Source: Lachnospiraceae bacterium (GTDB lineage: Bacteria > Bacillota > Clostridia > Lachnospirales > Lachnospiraceae). From it: DNA of 64,000 nt. The position numbers and the translations under genes are program-made. The notes beneath the pieces were generated by a model. It worked only from the letters and a program-made list of their open reading frames with translations. It did not search any database and was not told the origin of the DNA. Shown here piece after piece: positions 7,822 through 15,021 of this stretch. The stretch is taken from the NCBI GenBank assembly GCA_017469935.1, contig JAFUFL010000004.1:1-64000 (forward strand). Direction: 5' to 3'. The stretch's first letter is position 1. Each line of letters opens with the position of its first letter.

Positions 7822-9315
7822 TCACTTTCCCCCTTCTCTCACACACTGCCGAATTCCCTCCACGCTGCACTCCGAGGCGACGACAGCTTTCTTTCCTGTC
7901 ATCCTCTCGAACTGCGCCGCCGTGAGCGGCCCGATGCAGACCGGCCGCGCTTTCGAGGGAAGTTTGTTTTTCTCAAGGAACAGGCGGACTCCCCCCGCGC
8001 TTGCAAATATGATCACATCGCAGGACATGTTCTCTGTTTTGCCGCCAAAAGACAGCTCCGAGGCCGCCTCCGGCTCCCGGTACTGCGTCCGGTAAATCTT
8101 ACAGTCTTTATATCTGATTTTCTCATTTTTCAGTTCGTTTGTCAGTACCGGATTGCCCTCTGCCGCGCGCAGAATCAGGATTTTTTCGTCTCTGCCGCCG
8201 GCCGGGCCGTTCCCTCTGCCGGCTCTCGCGCACAGCTCCCGGGCAAGGTCCCGCGTGGTAAAAGTCCCCGGGACCAGGTCCGCATACAGGTGCGCTTTTT
8301 CCAGCTCCTCCGCCGTGCCTCTCCCGATACAGGAGATCTTTAAGTGCGCAAGGCGCCGGATGTCCGTCCTCCGTCCCGCCATCTCTTCCAGAAAGATCCG
8401 CACGCCGTTGACGCTGGTAAACACCAGCCAGTCAAATTCGCGCAGCTCCTCTTCTCCCGGAATCTCCTCTCTATGCGCAATGACCTCCACACAGGGAAAC
8501 TGCCTCGCGGTGACCCCGTCCTGCTCCAGCGCGGCCGCCATTCTCTCCGTAAAAGAGCTTGTGCCCACGATCAGGGCGGTTTGATGAGGCGCGGCACTCA
8601 CGGGGGACTTAAGGTGCATGGCAGCCGTTTTCCCGATCACAAGGATGGCCGGCGCTTCCACTTCCCCCGCGATCTGCGCGAGGTTACTCAGCTTTCCGTC
8701 CACCCGCTTTTCACCGGGCATAAAGGCACAGGACAGCACGCTCGCCGGCGTCTCCGGGTCCATTCCGGCTTCCAGAAGCCCGTCCGCGATGTCTCCCGCC
8801 CTGCTCAGTCCCATCAGATACACAAGTGTCCCCTTGATCCCCGCCAAAACAGAGAAGGATTCCGCTGTCTCCCCGGCTCCGTGTCCCGTCACCACCGTAA
8901 AAGAGGAGGCCATCCCCCTGTGCGTGATTGGGATTCCAAAGTGTTCGAGGGCCGAAATGCAGGAGCTGACGCCGGGAATCATCTCATAGGGTATGCCCGC
9001 TTCTTCCAGTGCCAGCGCTTCCTCTCCGCCTCTGCCAAAGACCGTCGGGTCGCCGCCCTTGAGCCGCACGACCTGCAGCCCCCTGCGCGCGCGGTCGATC
9101 AGGAGCGCCTGGATCTCCTCCTGCTCCTTTTTGTGCGCATTCTTCCTCTTTCCCACACAGACCAGTTCACACCCCTCGGGCGCTTCCCCGAGCAGCGCGT
9201 GGTCCAGAAGATCGTCATATACCACGACCTGTGCCCTTCGCAGGGCCTCCAGGCCTTTCACGGTGATCAGGCCGGCCTCGCTTCCCGCGCCGGTGATCCA
9301 CACTTTTCCCGTCAT
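7822..9315 (-). CDS. cobA-hemD: Uroporphyrinogen-III C-methyltransferase / uroporphyrinogen-III synthase fusion
   Basis: A 497-residue two-domain enzyme. Residues 1-240 are a SUMT-type methyltransferase with the glycine-rich ITGAGSEAGLITVKGLEAL start, KGGDPTVFGRGGEEA and the PGVSS motif; this part methylates uroporphyrinogen III twice to precorrin-2. Residues about 245-497 are a HemD-type uroporphyrinogen-III synthase that closes hydroxymethylbilane into the macrocycle. Such CobA-HemD fusions are common in Clostridia. It overlaps hemC by four bases (ATGA), indicating translational coupling, and completes with hemC and the dehydrogenase a route from porphobilinogen to siroheme or cobalamin precursors. 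Confidence 0.9.
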   Translation of the reverse strand: MTGKVWITGAGSEAGLITVKGLEALRRAQVVVYDDLLDHALLGEAPEGCELVCVGKRKNAHKKEQEEIQALLIDRARRGLQVVRLKGGDPTVFGRGGEEALALEEAGIPYEMIPGVSSCISALEHFGIPITHRGMASSFTVVTGHGAGETAESFSVLAGIKGTLVYLMGLSRAGDIADGLLEAGMDPETPASVLSCAFMPGEKRVDGKLSNLAQIAGEVEAPAILVIGKTAAMHLKSPVSAAPHQTALIVGTSSFTERMAAALEQDGVTARQFPCVEVIAHREEIPGEEELREFDWLVFTSVNGVRIFLEEMAGRRTDIRRLAHLKISCIGRGTAEELEKAHLYADLVPGTFTTRDLARELCARAGRGNGPAGGRDEKILILRAAEGNPVLTNELKNEKIRYKDCKIYRTQYREPEAASELSFGGKTENMSCDVIIFASAGGVRLFLEKNKLPSKARPVCIGPLTAAQFERMTGKKAVVASECSVEGIRQCVREGGK

Positions 9316-10238
9316 ATCTGCCTCCGTGTCGAAACGCCCTGCATCACGTAAAGCTCTGCGCCGATGCCGCCGACCCGGGCGTGAATTCCCACCGCCGACC
9401 GGCAGTCGCAGCGAAACCGGCAGAAAATTCCTCTCTCGATCTCATAGCGAAGGTAATTCTCCGGCGGCGTGATCCTGTCCAGAAGCCGTCTCATTTCCGT
9501 ATCGGACTCTCGGCACTCGCAGGCCAGCATTCCCTGGCCCACTGCCGGGATCATCTCCTCCGGCTCGAGCACCCTCACGTCAAAATCTCGCAGGTCCGCC
9601 TCAATGCGGTCCAGTCCCGCTTTCGCGAGCACGATTCCGTCGTACTCGCCCCGGCGCAGCTTCTCCAGCCTCGTCGTGACATTGCCGCGGATATCCTTAA
9701 ATGCAAACTCTGTGCCCCATTGCTCTCCCAGCGCCCGCAGCTGGCTGATCCGGCGCGGGCTTCCCGTGCCGATGGTCAATATTTTTCCGGTGACAGATGC
9801 TGCCGCGCTGCCGCCGGCGGGGGAGGCTGTCTTGTCTCCGGCGGAGGGCGTCATCTTTTCGCCGTCGGTGGAGCCCGTCTTGTTTCCTGCAGCGGGCTCA
9901 GGTTTTCCGGCGCCCTTGCGCAGGATCAGGCAGTCCCTGGGGTCCGCCGCGTCCGGCATGCCCGCTATGCAGAGCCCCGGCGCCATCTCATAAGGCAGGT
10001 CCTTGACGCAGTGCACCGCTATATCGGCCTCATTTGACAGCAGAGCCAACTCCACGTCCCGCACAAATGGCCCGTTTCCGCCGAGCGCGGTGACGCTGCT
10101 CTTTCGGTCCCGGTCCCCCTGCGTGCTCACCGTCAGAATGCGGACCTTGTATCCTTCCCTCTCGAGCAATTTTTTGACCAGTTCGTTCTGCGCCATCGCC
10201 AGACGACTGCCTCTGCCCGCAATACATAGTTCTCTCAT
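9312..10238 (-). CDS. hemC: Porphobilinogen deaminase (hydroxymethylbilane synthase), atypical
   Basis: A 308-residue HemC homologue that joins four porphobilinogens. The GRGSRLAMAQ start, VSTQGDRD, and HCVKDLP with the catalytic Asp are intact, as is GTGSPRR. Two features are odd. A low-complexity insert of about 45 residues (repeated Gly-Asn/Asp-Lys segments near residues 108-152) separates the first two domains. The cofactor loop, normally reading like LEGGC, reads ERGIFCRFRCDCRSAVG here, so which Cys holds the dipyrromethane cofactor is unclear. The C-terminal domain is also short. A GAGGAA site precedes the ATG. It lies between the precorrin-2 dehydrogenase and cobA-hemD. Confidence 0.88.
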   Translation of the reverse strand: MRELCIAGRGSRLAMAQNELVKKLLEREGYKVRILTVSTQGDRDRKSSVTALGGNGPFVRDVELALLSNEADIAVHCVKDLPYEMAPGLCIAGMPDAADPRDCLILRKGAGKPEPAAGNKTGSTDGEKMTPSAGDKTASPAGGSAAASVTGKILTIGTGSPRRISQLRALGEQWGTEFAFKDIRGNVTTRLEKLRRGEYDGIVLAKAGLDRIEADLRDFDVRVLEPEEMIPAVGQGMLACECRESDTEMRRLLDRITPPENYLRYEIERGIFCRFRCDCRSAVGIHARVGGIGAELYVMQGVSTRRQI

Positions 10239-10252
10239 CTTATTCCTCTGTA

Positions 10253-10933
10253 TCAGACGCCCGCATCGGTCCCCCTGTCAGGTCCTGGTGTCGGAGCGCT
10301 GTGCTCCATCTCATCGATCATGATCTCAATTTCCTCGTCCGTCAGCCGGTTCTCGCTTTCGATCAGTGCCGCGAGAATGATCCTGTAGGCGGCCGCGCGC
10401 GCTTTCTGGTCCGCGACCCGCTCGGAAACCTCGCCGCGCAGATTTCCCATTCGTGTCAGGATCGGCCCGATCTGGTCGGGAAGTATCATTTCAATCTCCC
10501 CCCGCAGCTGCCTCGCGTAAGCGGGACTGGTCCCGGAGGTTGAGATCGCCACGGTGAGGCTGTCTCTTTTGACAATGCTCGGGAAAATAAAGTCGCAGTA
10601 TTCCTGGTCGTCCACCACGTTGACCGGTATGCCCCGGCTGCGGCAGTCGCCCGCGACTTTTCTGTCCACCTCGCGGATTCCCGTGGCCGCCACCACATAG
10701 TCGCCCAGCTCAAGGTCCTTCTCCTCGTACTCCCTGCAGAGGATCTGCACCTCTCCGGCTCCCTTCCGCGGTTTTTCCGCGCGGGTCCCCTCGATCCCCG
10801 TCTCCAGGGCGATCACAATGATCTCCTGCGTAAAACGGCGGAGCCGGTTCACTTTCTCGTGTGCGACCGGTCCTCCGCCGATGATCAGAAACGTCTTATT
10901 TGTTATATCAAGATAAAAAGGAAAATAACTCAT
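10253..10933 (-). CDS. Precorrin-2 dehydrogenase / sirohydrochlorin ferrochelatase-like (siroheme synthase N-terminal type)
   Basis: A 226-residue protein of the Met8/CysG-N/SirC family. The N-terminal Rossmann motif is FLIIGGGPVAHEKV, followed by GDYVVAATG and a VNVVDDQEYCDFIFPS stretch in which a conserved Asp and Phe-Pro-Ser contribute to dehydrogenase and chelatase activity. A helical dimerisation/C-terminal part follows. It oxidises precorrin-2 to sirohydrochlorin and may insert iron. It is the first gene of a minus-strand run with hemC (14 bp downstream) and cobA-hemD. No hemA, hemB or hemL is present in the window, so early tetrapyrrole steps must be encoded elsewhere. Confidence 0.85.
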   Translation of the reverse strand: MSYFPFYLDITNKTFLIIGGGPVAHEKVNRLRRFTQEIIVIALETGIEGTRAEKPRKGAGEVQILCREYEEKDLELGDYVVAATGIREVDRKVAGDCRSRGIPVNVVDDQEYCDFIFPSIVKRDSLTVAISTSGTSPAYARQLRGEIEMILPDQIGPILTRMGNLRGEVSERVADQKARAAAYRIILAALIESENRLTDEEIEIMIDEMEHSAPTPGPDRGTDAGV

Positions 10934-11027
10934 TAAAAGCCTTCTTGCCTGTGAATCAGTCTTTTGTATCGATACTGTATTTTATCATTTCCGTGCATTG
11001 CCGTCCAATCGGATCCGGCGCCCTCTT

Positions 11028-11633
11028 TCATCCTCTCGTCAGAACCTTCTCCCCCCGGATCACAGGCCGCAGGCGAAGGGCGGCGCCCGCTGCCAGGACA
11101 CACAGGATAAAGTCCGGCACTACCGTAGACAAAAACCACACGGAAATAAGCTCTGCGAAGCCGATCCCTACGTCTTTCGATACCACCAGGTTAAACATCA
11201 GATAGTAATAGACCAGGCCGCACAGATAATACGCCATCTCTCCCCAGAAGGCCGCGAAAAGAAGTTTCAGGTAGCCGCTGCCCGGCAGAGTTTCCGATAT
11301 TTTGCCTGCCACATAGGCCGCTGCCGCAAAGCCGATCAGAAAGCCGAAGGTGGGCTTCATCAGATACATAAACCCGCCGCCGTGGGCGAAAACGGGCACG
11401 CCGGCCAGCCCGATCAGCAGATAACATCCGACCGCTGCGAAGCCGCGCTTCGCGCCGAGAAGAAATCCGGCCAGCAGGGCGAAGAAAAACTGCAGGGAGA
11501 ACGTCACCTCCCAGATTCCGATGGGAATCATGATCTTTATAAAGGCGCCGACCGCCATGAGAGAGGCGAACATCCCGCAGTAGACAATATCGGTTGTGCT
11601 GATTCCGCGCACCGCTCTTTTTTCGGTTTCCAT
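11028..11633 (-). CDS. bioY: BioY-type biotin transporter S component
   Basis: A 201-residue integral membrane protein with about six helices, matching BioY, the substrate-capture subunit of energy-coupling-factor biotin transporters. Family hallmarks are the LLGAKRGFAAVGCYLLIGLAGVPVF segment, the glycine-rich GGGFMYL and the PTFGFLIGF motif. AGGAGG stands five bases before the ATG. No ECF ATPase or transmembrane EcfT gene is nearby, so it would rely on a shared ECF module or work alone. It follows its own candidate promoter. No BirA operator could be identified upstream. Confidence 0.9.
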   Translation of the reverse strand: METEKRAVRGISTTDIVYCGMFASLMAVGAFIKIMIPIGIWEVTFSLQFFFALLAGFLLGAKRGFAAVGCYLLIGLAGVPVFAHGGGFMYLMKPTFGFLIGFAAAAYVAGKISETLPGSGYLKLLFAAFWGEMAYYLCGLVYYYLMFNLVVSKDVGIGFAELISVWFLSTVVPDFILCVLAAGAALRLRPVIRGEKVLTRG

Positions 11634-11669
11634 GGGTTCCTCCTGAGGTTTCTTTTTGGGTTTAATTTT

Positions 11670-11698
11670 ATTCTACCATTTCATTGTTCTTGCGTCTA
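11670..11698 (-). promoter_or_regulatory. Candidate promoter of bioY
   Basis: On the minus strand TAGACG (11693-11698) and TAGAAT (11670-11675) are separated by 17 bases, 4/6 and 5/6 matches to sigma-A boxes. It sits 37 bases upstream of the bioY ATG. Confidence 0.4.
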
Positions 11699-11712
11699 TT
11701 GCACAGGCAACC

Positions 11713-11741
11713 TTGCCCTCTCCGCCGTGTTCGGTTAGAAT
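11713..11741 (+). promoter_or_regulatory. Candidate promoter of ABC exporter-hypB operon
   Basis: TTGCCC (11713-11718) and TAGAAT (11736-11741) are 17 bases apart. It is divergent from the bioY promoter in the same intergenic space and would start a leader of about 40 bases. Confidence 0.45.
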
Positions 11742-11788
11742 GAAGGGAACCTGTTAACCATGCACGCAGATGACCTGCCCCCTATATT

Positions 11789-13528
11789 ATGAAAAAAGAT
11801 TTTTCCCGTTCCAAACTGGCAATATTTGCCTCCTACATAAAGCCCCACGGCAAAGCCTTCGCCATCGACATGGCCCTCTCCGTGGGCATCGCCCTGGTGG
11901 ACCTGATCTTCCCTTACGTGTCAAGATGGACGATGCGGAATCTCCTTCCCCAAGGGCTCTTCCGCACCTTCTTCACGGTGATGGCGATCATGCTCGCAGC
12001 GTACGTCCTGCGCGCGGTGTGCCAGTATTTTGTCACCGTCATCGGCCACAGGATGGGAACCCTGGTCGAGGCAGACATGCGGCGCGACGTGTTCACGCAC
12101 ATGCAGACGCTCTCCTACAGCTTCTTTGACCGCAACAGGACCGGCGTCCTGCTGGCCCGGGTCACAAACGACCTCTTCGAGATCGTCGAGCTGGCCCACC
12201 ACGGCCCGGAGAACATTCTGACCTGCTCCCTCACGATCGTCGGCGCAATCATTATTCTGATGACGATCAATCCCGCGCTGACCCTCGTTCTTGTGGTCCT
12301 GCTGCCCGCCTGCGTCCTCTTCGGCGTAAAGCAGCGGCTCCGGATGCAAAGCGCCAACCGGGAAGTCAAGAAGCGCACGGGCGAGATCAATGCCGCCATC
12401 GAGAGCGGAATCTCCGGCATCCGCACCTCCAAAGCCTTCGCCAACGAGGAAGCCGAGGACGAGAAGTTCGACATCGCCAACGAGGCCTTCAAGGACAGCA
12501 AAGTAGCCTACTACCGCGCCATGGGCCTGTTCCACGCAGGAATGGAGGGCGCCGTCGGCCTCATGCAGGTCGCCGTCATCACGGTCGGCGGCTTCCTGAT
12601 CATGCGGGGCAGCATGAACTACGTCGACCTGGTCACCTTCACTCTCTATGTCTCCACCTTCACCGCGCCGGTCCGCAAGCTCGTGCAGTTCATGGAGATC
12701 TACACCCAGGGCATGTCCGGTTTTGACCGCTTTGTGGAGCTGATGCGCACAGAGCCCGAGATCCAGGACGCCCCCGACGCCAAAATATTGACCGACGTCA
12801 AAGGCTCCATCGCCTTCGAAGATGTCTCCTTCTCCTATAACGACGGGACGAAAGTCCTCGATCACATTGACCTTCGAATTAAGCCCGGCGAGACCGTTGC
12901 CCTGGTCGGCGAATCCGGCGGCGGCAAGACGACCATGTGCCACCTGATCCCCCGCTTTTATGACGTGACCGGCGGCCGCGTCACCGTGGACGGCAACGAC
13001 GTGCGTGCTCTCACCCAGGAGAGCCTTCGCAAGAATATCGGCATCATCCAGCAGGATGTCTTCCTGTTTGCCGGTACCGTCATGGAGAACATCCGCTACG
13101 GAAGGCCGGACGCCACCGACCGCGAAGTCGTGGAAGCCGCAGTGCGGGCCCGAATTCACGACGACATCATGCAGATGCCCGACGGATACAATACTTTTGT
13201 CGGCGAGCGCGGCGTAGTCCTCTCCGGAGGCCAGAAACAGCGCATTTCCATAGCCAGAGTCTTCCTCAAGAAACCGCCCATCCTGATTCTGCACGAGGCG
13301 ACTTCCGCCCTGGACAGCGTCACCGAGAAACAGATCCAGGACAGCCTCGACGTGCTCAGTTCCGGAAAGACCTGCCTCGTCATCGCTCACCGCCTCTCCA
13401 CAGTCCGCGGTGCGGACCGCATCGCCGTCGTCGACGGCATGCATATCGCGGAACAGGGCACCCGCGACGAACTGCTGGCTCTGGGCGGCGCCTACGCGCG
13501 GCTGGAGCGGGCACAGAGTGATAAATAA
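11789..13528 (+). CDS. ABC exporter (membrane domain fused to ATPase) with Asp-to-His change in Walker B
   Basis: A 579-residue half-transporter of the MsbA/MdlB/BmrA type, working as a dimer. Six membrane helices occupy residues about 20-310 and an ATPase domain about 345-579. Walker A (GESGGGKTT), Q-loop (IIQQDVFLF), signature (LSGGQKQR) and H-loop (IAHRLS) are intact. Walker B reads ILILHEATSALD: the magnesium-coordinating Asp is His502 (CAC codon at 13292-13294), while the catalytic Glu next to it remains. Activity may therefore be impaired. The ribosome site is weak. A 21-bp gap links it to hypB. Substrate unknown. Confidence 0.85.
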   Translation: MKKDFSRSKLAIFASYIKPHGKAFAIDMALSVGIALVDLIFPYVSRWTMRNLLPQGLFRTFFTVMAIMLAAYVLRAVCQYFVTVIGHRMGTLVEADMRRDVFTHMQTLSYSFFDRNRTGVLLARVTNDLFEIVELAHHGPENILTCSLTIVGAIIILMTINPALTLVLVVLLPACVLFGVKQRLRMQSANREVKKRTGEINAAIESGISGIRTSKAFANEEAEDEKFDIANEAFKDSKVAYYRAMGLFHAGMEGAVGLMQVAVITVGGFLIMRGSMNYVDLVTFTLYVSTFTAPVRKLVQFMEIYTQGMSGFDRFVELMRTEPEIQDAPDAKILTDVKGSIAFEDVSFSYNDGTKVLDHIDLRIKPGETVALVGESGGGKTTMCHLIPRFYDVTGGRVTVDGNDVRALTQESLRKNIGIIQQDVFLFAGTVMENIRYGRPDATDREVVEAAVRARIHDDIMQMPDGYNTFVGERGVVLSGGQKQRISIARVFLKKPPILILHEATSALDSVTEKQIQDSLDVLSSGKTCLVIAHRLSTVRGADRIAVVDGMHIAEQGTRDELLALGGAYARLERAQSDK

Positions 13529-13549
13529 TTTTAAGTAAGGATAAAAAAC

Positions 13550-14251
13550 ATGAACACCAACTCCCCCGATTACACCGATCCCGTCAAAATCATCGAACTC
13601 AAGGAGTCGATCCTCGAGGACAATAACAAAGACGCGCAGGACCTGCGCGATCAGCTGAAGGCGCAGAAGACCTGCCTTCTCAACTTCATGTCCGGCCCCG
13701 GAAGCGGCAAGACCACTACGCTCCTCGCGCTGGCAAAATATTTCAAAGACCGCATCAGCTGGGGCGTCATGGAGGCAGATATCGACTCCGACGTCGACGC
13801 GAGGACCATCCTGGCGGCCGGCATCCCTTCCGTACAGCTCCACACCGGCGGCATGTGCCACCTGGACGCGGACATGACAAGGCAGGGACTGCGCGCCCTC
13901 TCGGAAGTCGCTGACCGTCCTCTCGACCTGGTCGTTCTGGAGAATATCGGCAACCTGGTCTGCCCCGCCGAGTTCGACACCGGCGCCGCCATCAAGATGA
14001 CCATACTGAGCGTCCCCGAAGGCGACGACAAACCGGCCAAATACCCCCTCATGTACGAGGAGTGCGACATCATGGCGGTCAACAAGATCGACGCCCTGCC
14101 GGTCTTCGATTTCGACAAAGAAAAAGCGGAGCGCTATGCAAGGCTCCGCAATCCCGATATCAAAATATTCTATATTTCCGCCAAGACCGGCGAAGGCGTT
14201 AAAGAACTGGCCGAAGAAATTATCGCAAGGGTACAGGCTCACAATGCGTGA
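13550..14251 (+). CDS. hypB: HypB-type nickel-insertion GTPase, first copy
   Basis: A 233-residue SIMIBI-class GTPase of the HypB/UreG group, which delivers nickel to [NiFe]-hydrogenase. The P-loop is SGPGSGKTT (around residues 49-57); the switch region carries EADIDSDVDA; the metal site motif HTGGMCHLDADM keeps the Cys-His pair; VNKID is the guanine-specificity motif. The N-terminal CxxCGC nickel-binding motif of the E. coli protein is absent, as in many Firmicutes. No hypA, other hyp genes or hydrogenase are in the window. Its stop overlaps the surrounding start region of a second hypB, so the two are co-transcribed, probably together with the exporter. Confidence 0.88.
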   Translation: MNTNSPDYTDPVKIIELKESILEDNNKDAQDLRDQLKAQKTCLLNFMSGPGSGKTTTLLALAKYFKDRISWGVMEADIDSDVDARTILAAGIPSVQLHTGGMCHLDADMTRQGLRALSEVADRPLDLVVLENIGNLVCPAEFDTGAAIKMTILSVPEGDDKPAKYPLMYEECDIMAVNKIDALPVFDFDKEKAERYARLRNPDIKIFYISAKTGEGVKELAEEIIARVQAHNA

Positions 14252-14280
14252 GCGCAGAGTGCTTCGACATGGAGGTATCA

Positions 14281-14973
14281 ATGGCAACCGTTAAAACCAT
14301 CAAAATAGAAGAAAGCGTCTTTGCGGACAACGACACCGCGGCGGAGTCCATCCGCAGGAAACTCTCAGACAAAAAGACAACAATGATCAACGTCATGTCC
14401 AGCCCGGGCAGCGGCAAGACCACCCTGCTGACCCAGATCGTAAAGAGGCTCGGAAGCGAGATGCGCATCCGCGTGATGGACGTGGACATCGAGTCCACGC
14501 TGGACGCGCAGCGCGTCGCGGACGCAACGGGCGTCGAGGCGCTGCAGATTCACAACGGCGGCCTGTGCCACATCGACGCGGACATGGTGACCCGCGCCCT
14601 GGAGCAGTTCGCGCCGGAAGGCTCGGGCGTCCTGGAGCAGACGGACCTGCTGATCCTCGAGAACATCGGCAACCTCGTCTGTCCCGCGGAATTTGACACC
14701 GGCGCCCACAGGAACATGATGATCCTGAGTGTCCCCGAAGGCGACGACAAGCCCCTCAAATACCCTCTCATGTTCAGCGTCAGCGACCTGGTGGTGATTG
14801 GCAAGATTGACACTTTGGACTATTTTGACTTTGATCTGGAGGCGGCCAAAGAGCGAATCCTGCGCCTCAATCCAAACGCCGTGATCCTGCCGGCCAGCGC
14901 CAGGACCGGGGAAGGCGTGGACGCGGTCTGCGACTGGATCCGCGGCATCGTGAAGGTAAACGGGCAGCGCTGA
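14281..14973 (+). CDS. hypB: HypB-type nickel-insertion GTPase, second tandem copy
   Basis: A 230-residue paralogue of the preceding gene with the same landmarks: P-loop SSPGSGKTT, DVDIEST, NGGLCHIDADMV metal site, ENIGNLVCPAEFDTG, SVPEGDDKPLKYPLMF and GKID. The start at 14281 is chosen because GGAGG is five bases upstream; an earlier in-frame ATG at 14248 overlaps the previous stop but has no such site. Both copies lack the His- or Cys-rich N-terminus. They differ over much of the surface while keeping the catalytic and metal motifs, which fits a heterodimer or specialised pair rather than a recent duplication. Target metalloenzyme not visible. Confidence 0.87.
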   Translation: MATVKTIKIEESVFADNDTAAESIRRKLSDKKTTMINVMSSPGSGKTTLLTQIVKRLGSEMRIRVMDVDIESTLDAQRVADATGVEALQIHNGGLCHIDADMVTRALEQFAPEGSGVLEQTDLLILENIGNLVCPAEFDTGAHRNMMILSVPEGDDKPLKYPLMFSVSDLVVIGKIDTLDYFDFDLEAAKERILRLNPNAVILPASARTGEGVDAVCDWIRGIVKVNGQR

Positions 14974-15021
14974 GGGCTGAAGCCGTTTCGCCCGGCGGCC
15001 GCAGAAGCGGCCATACCAGCC

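Noticed and set aside
10934..11027. Cobalamin or other riboswitch upstream of the siroheme genes
   Set aside because: The gap is under 100 bases and no conserved box or fold was recognisable.
11634..11788. BirA operator near bioY (TGTTAACC at 11751-11758)
   Set aside because: The partner half-site GGTTAACA at the proper 15-base distance is missing.
11921..14287. 788-residue minus-strand open frame opposite the exporter and hypB genes
   Set aside because: Mirror of strongly recognisable plus-strand genes; codon bias leaves the opposite frame open.
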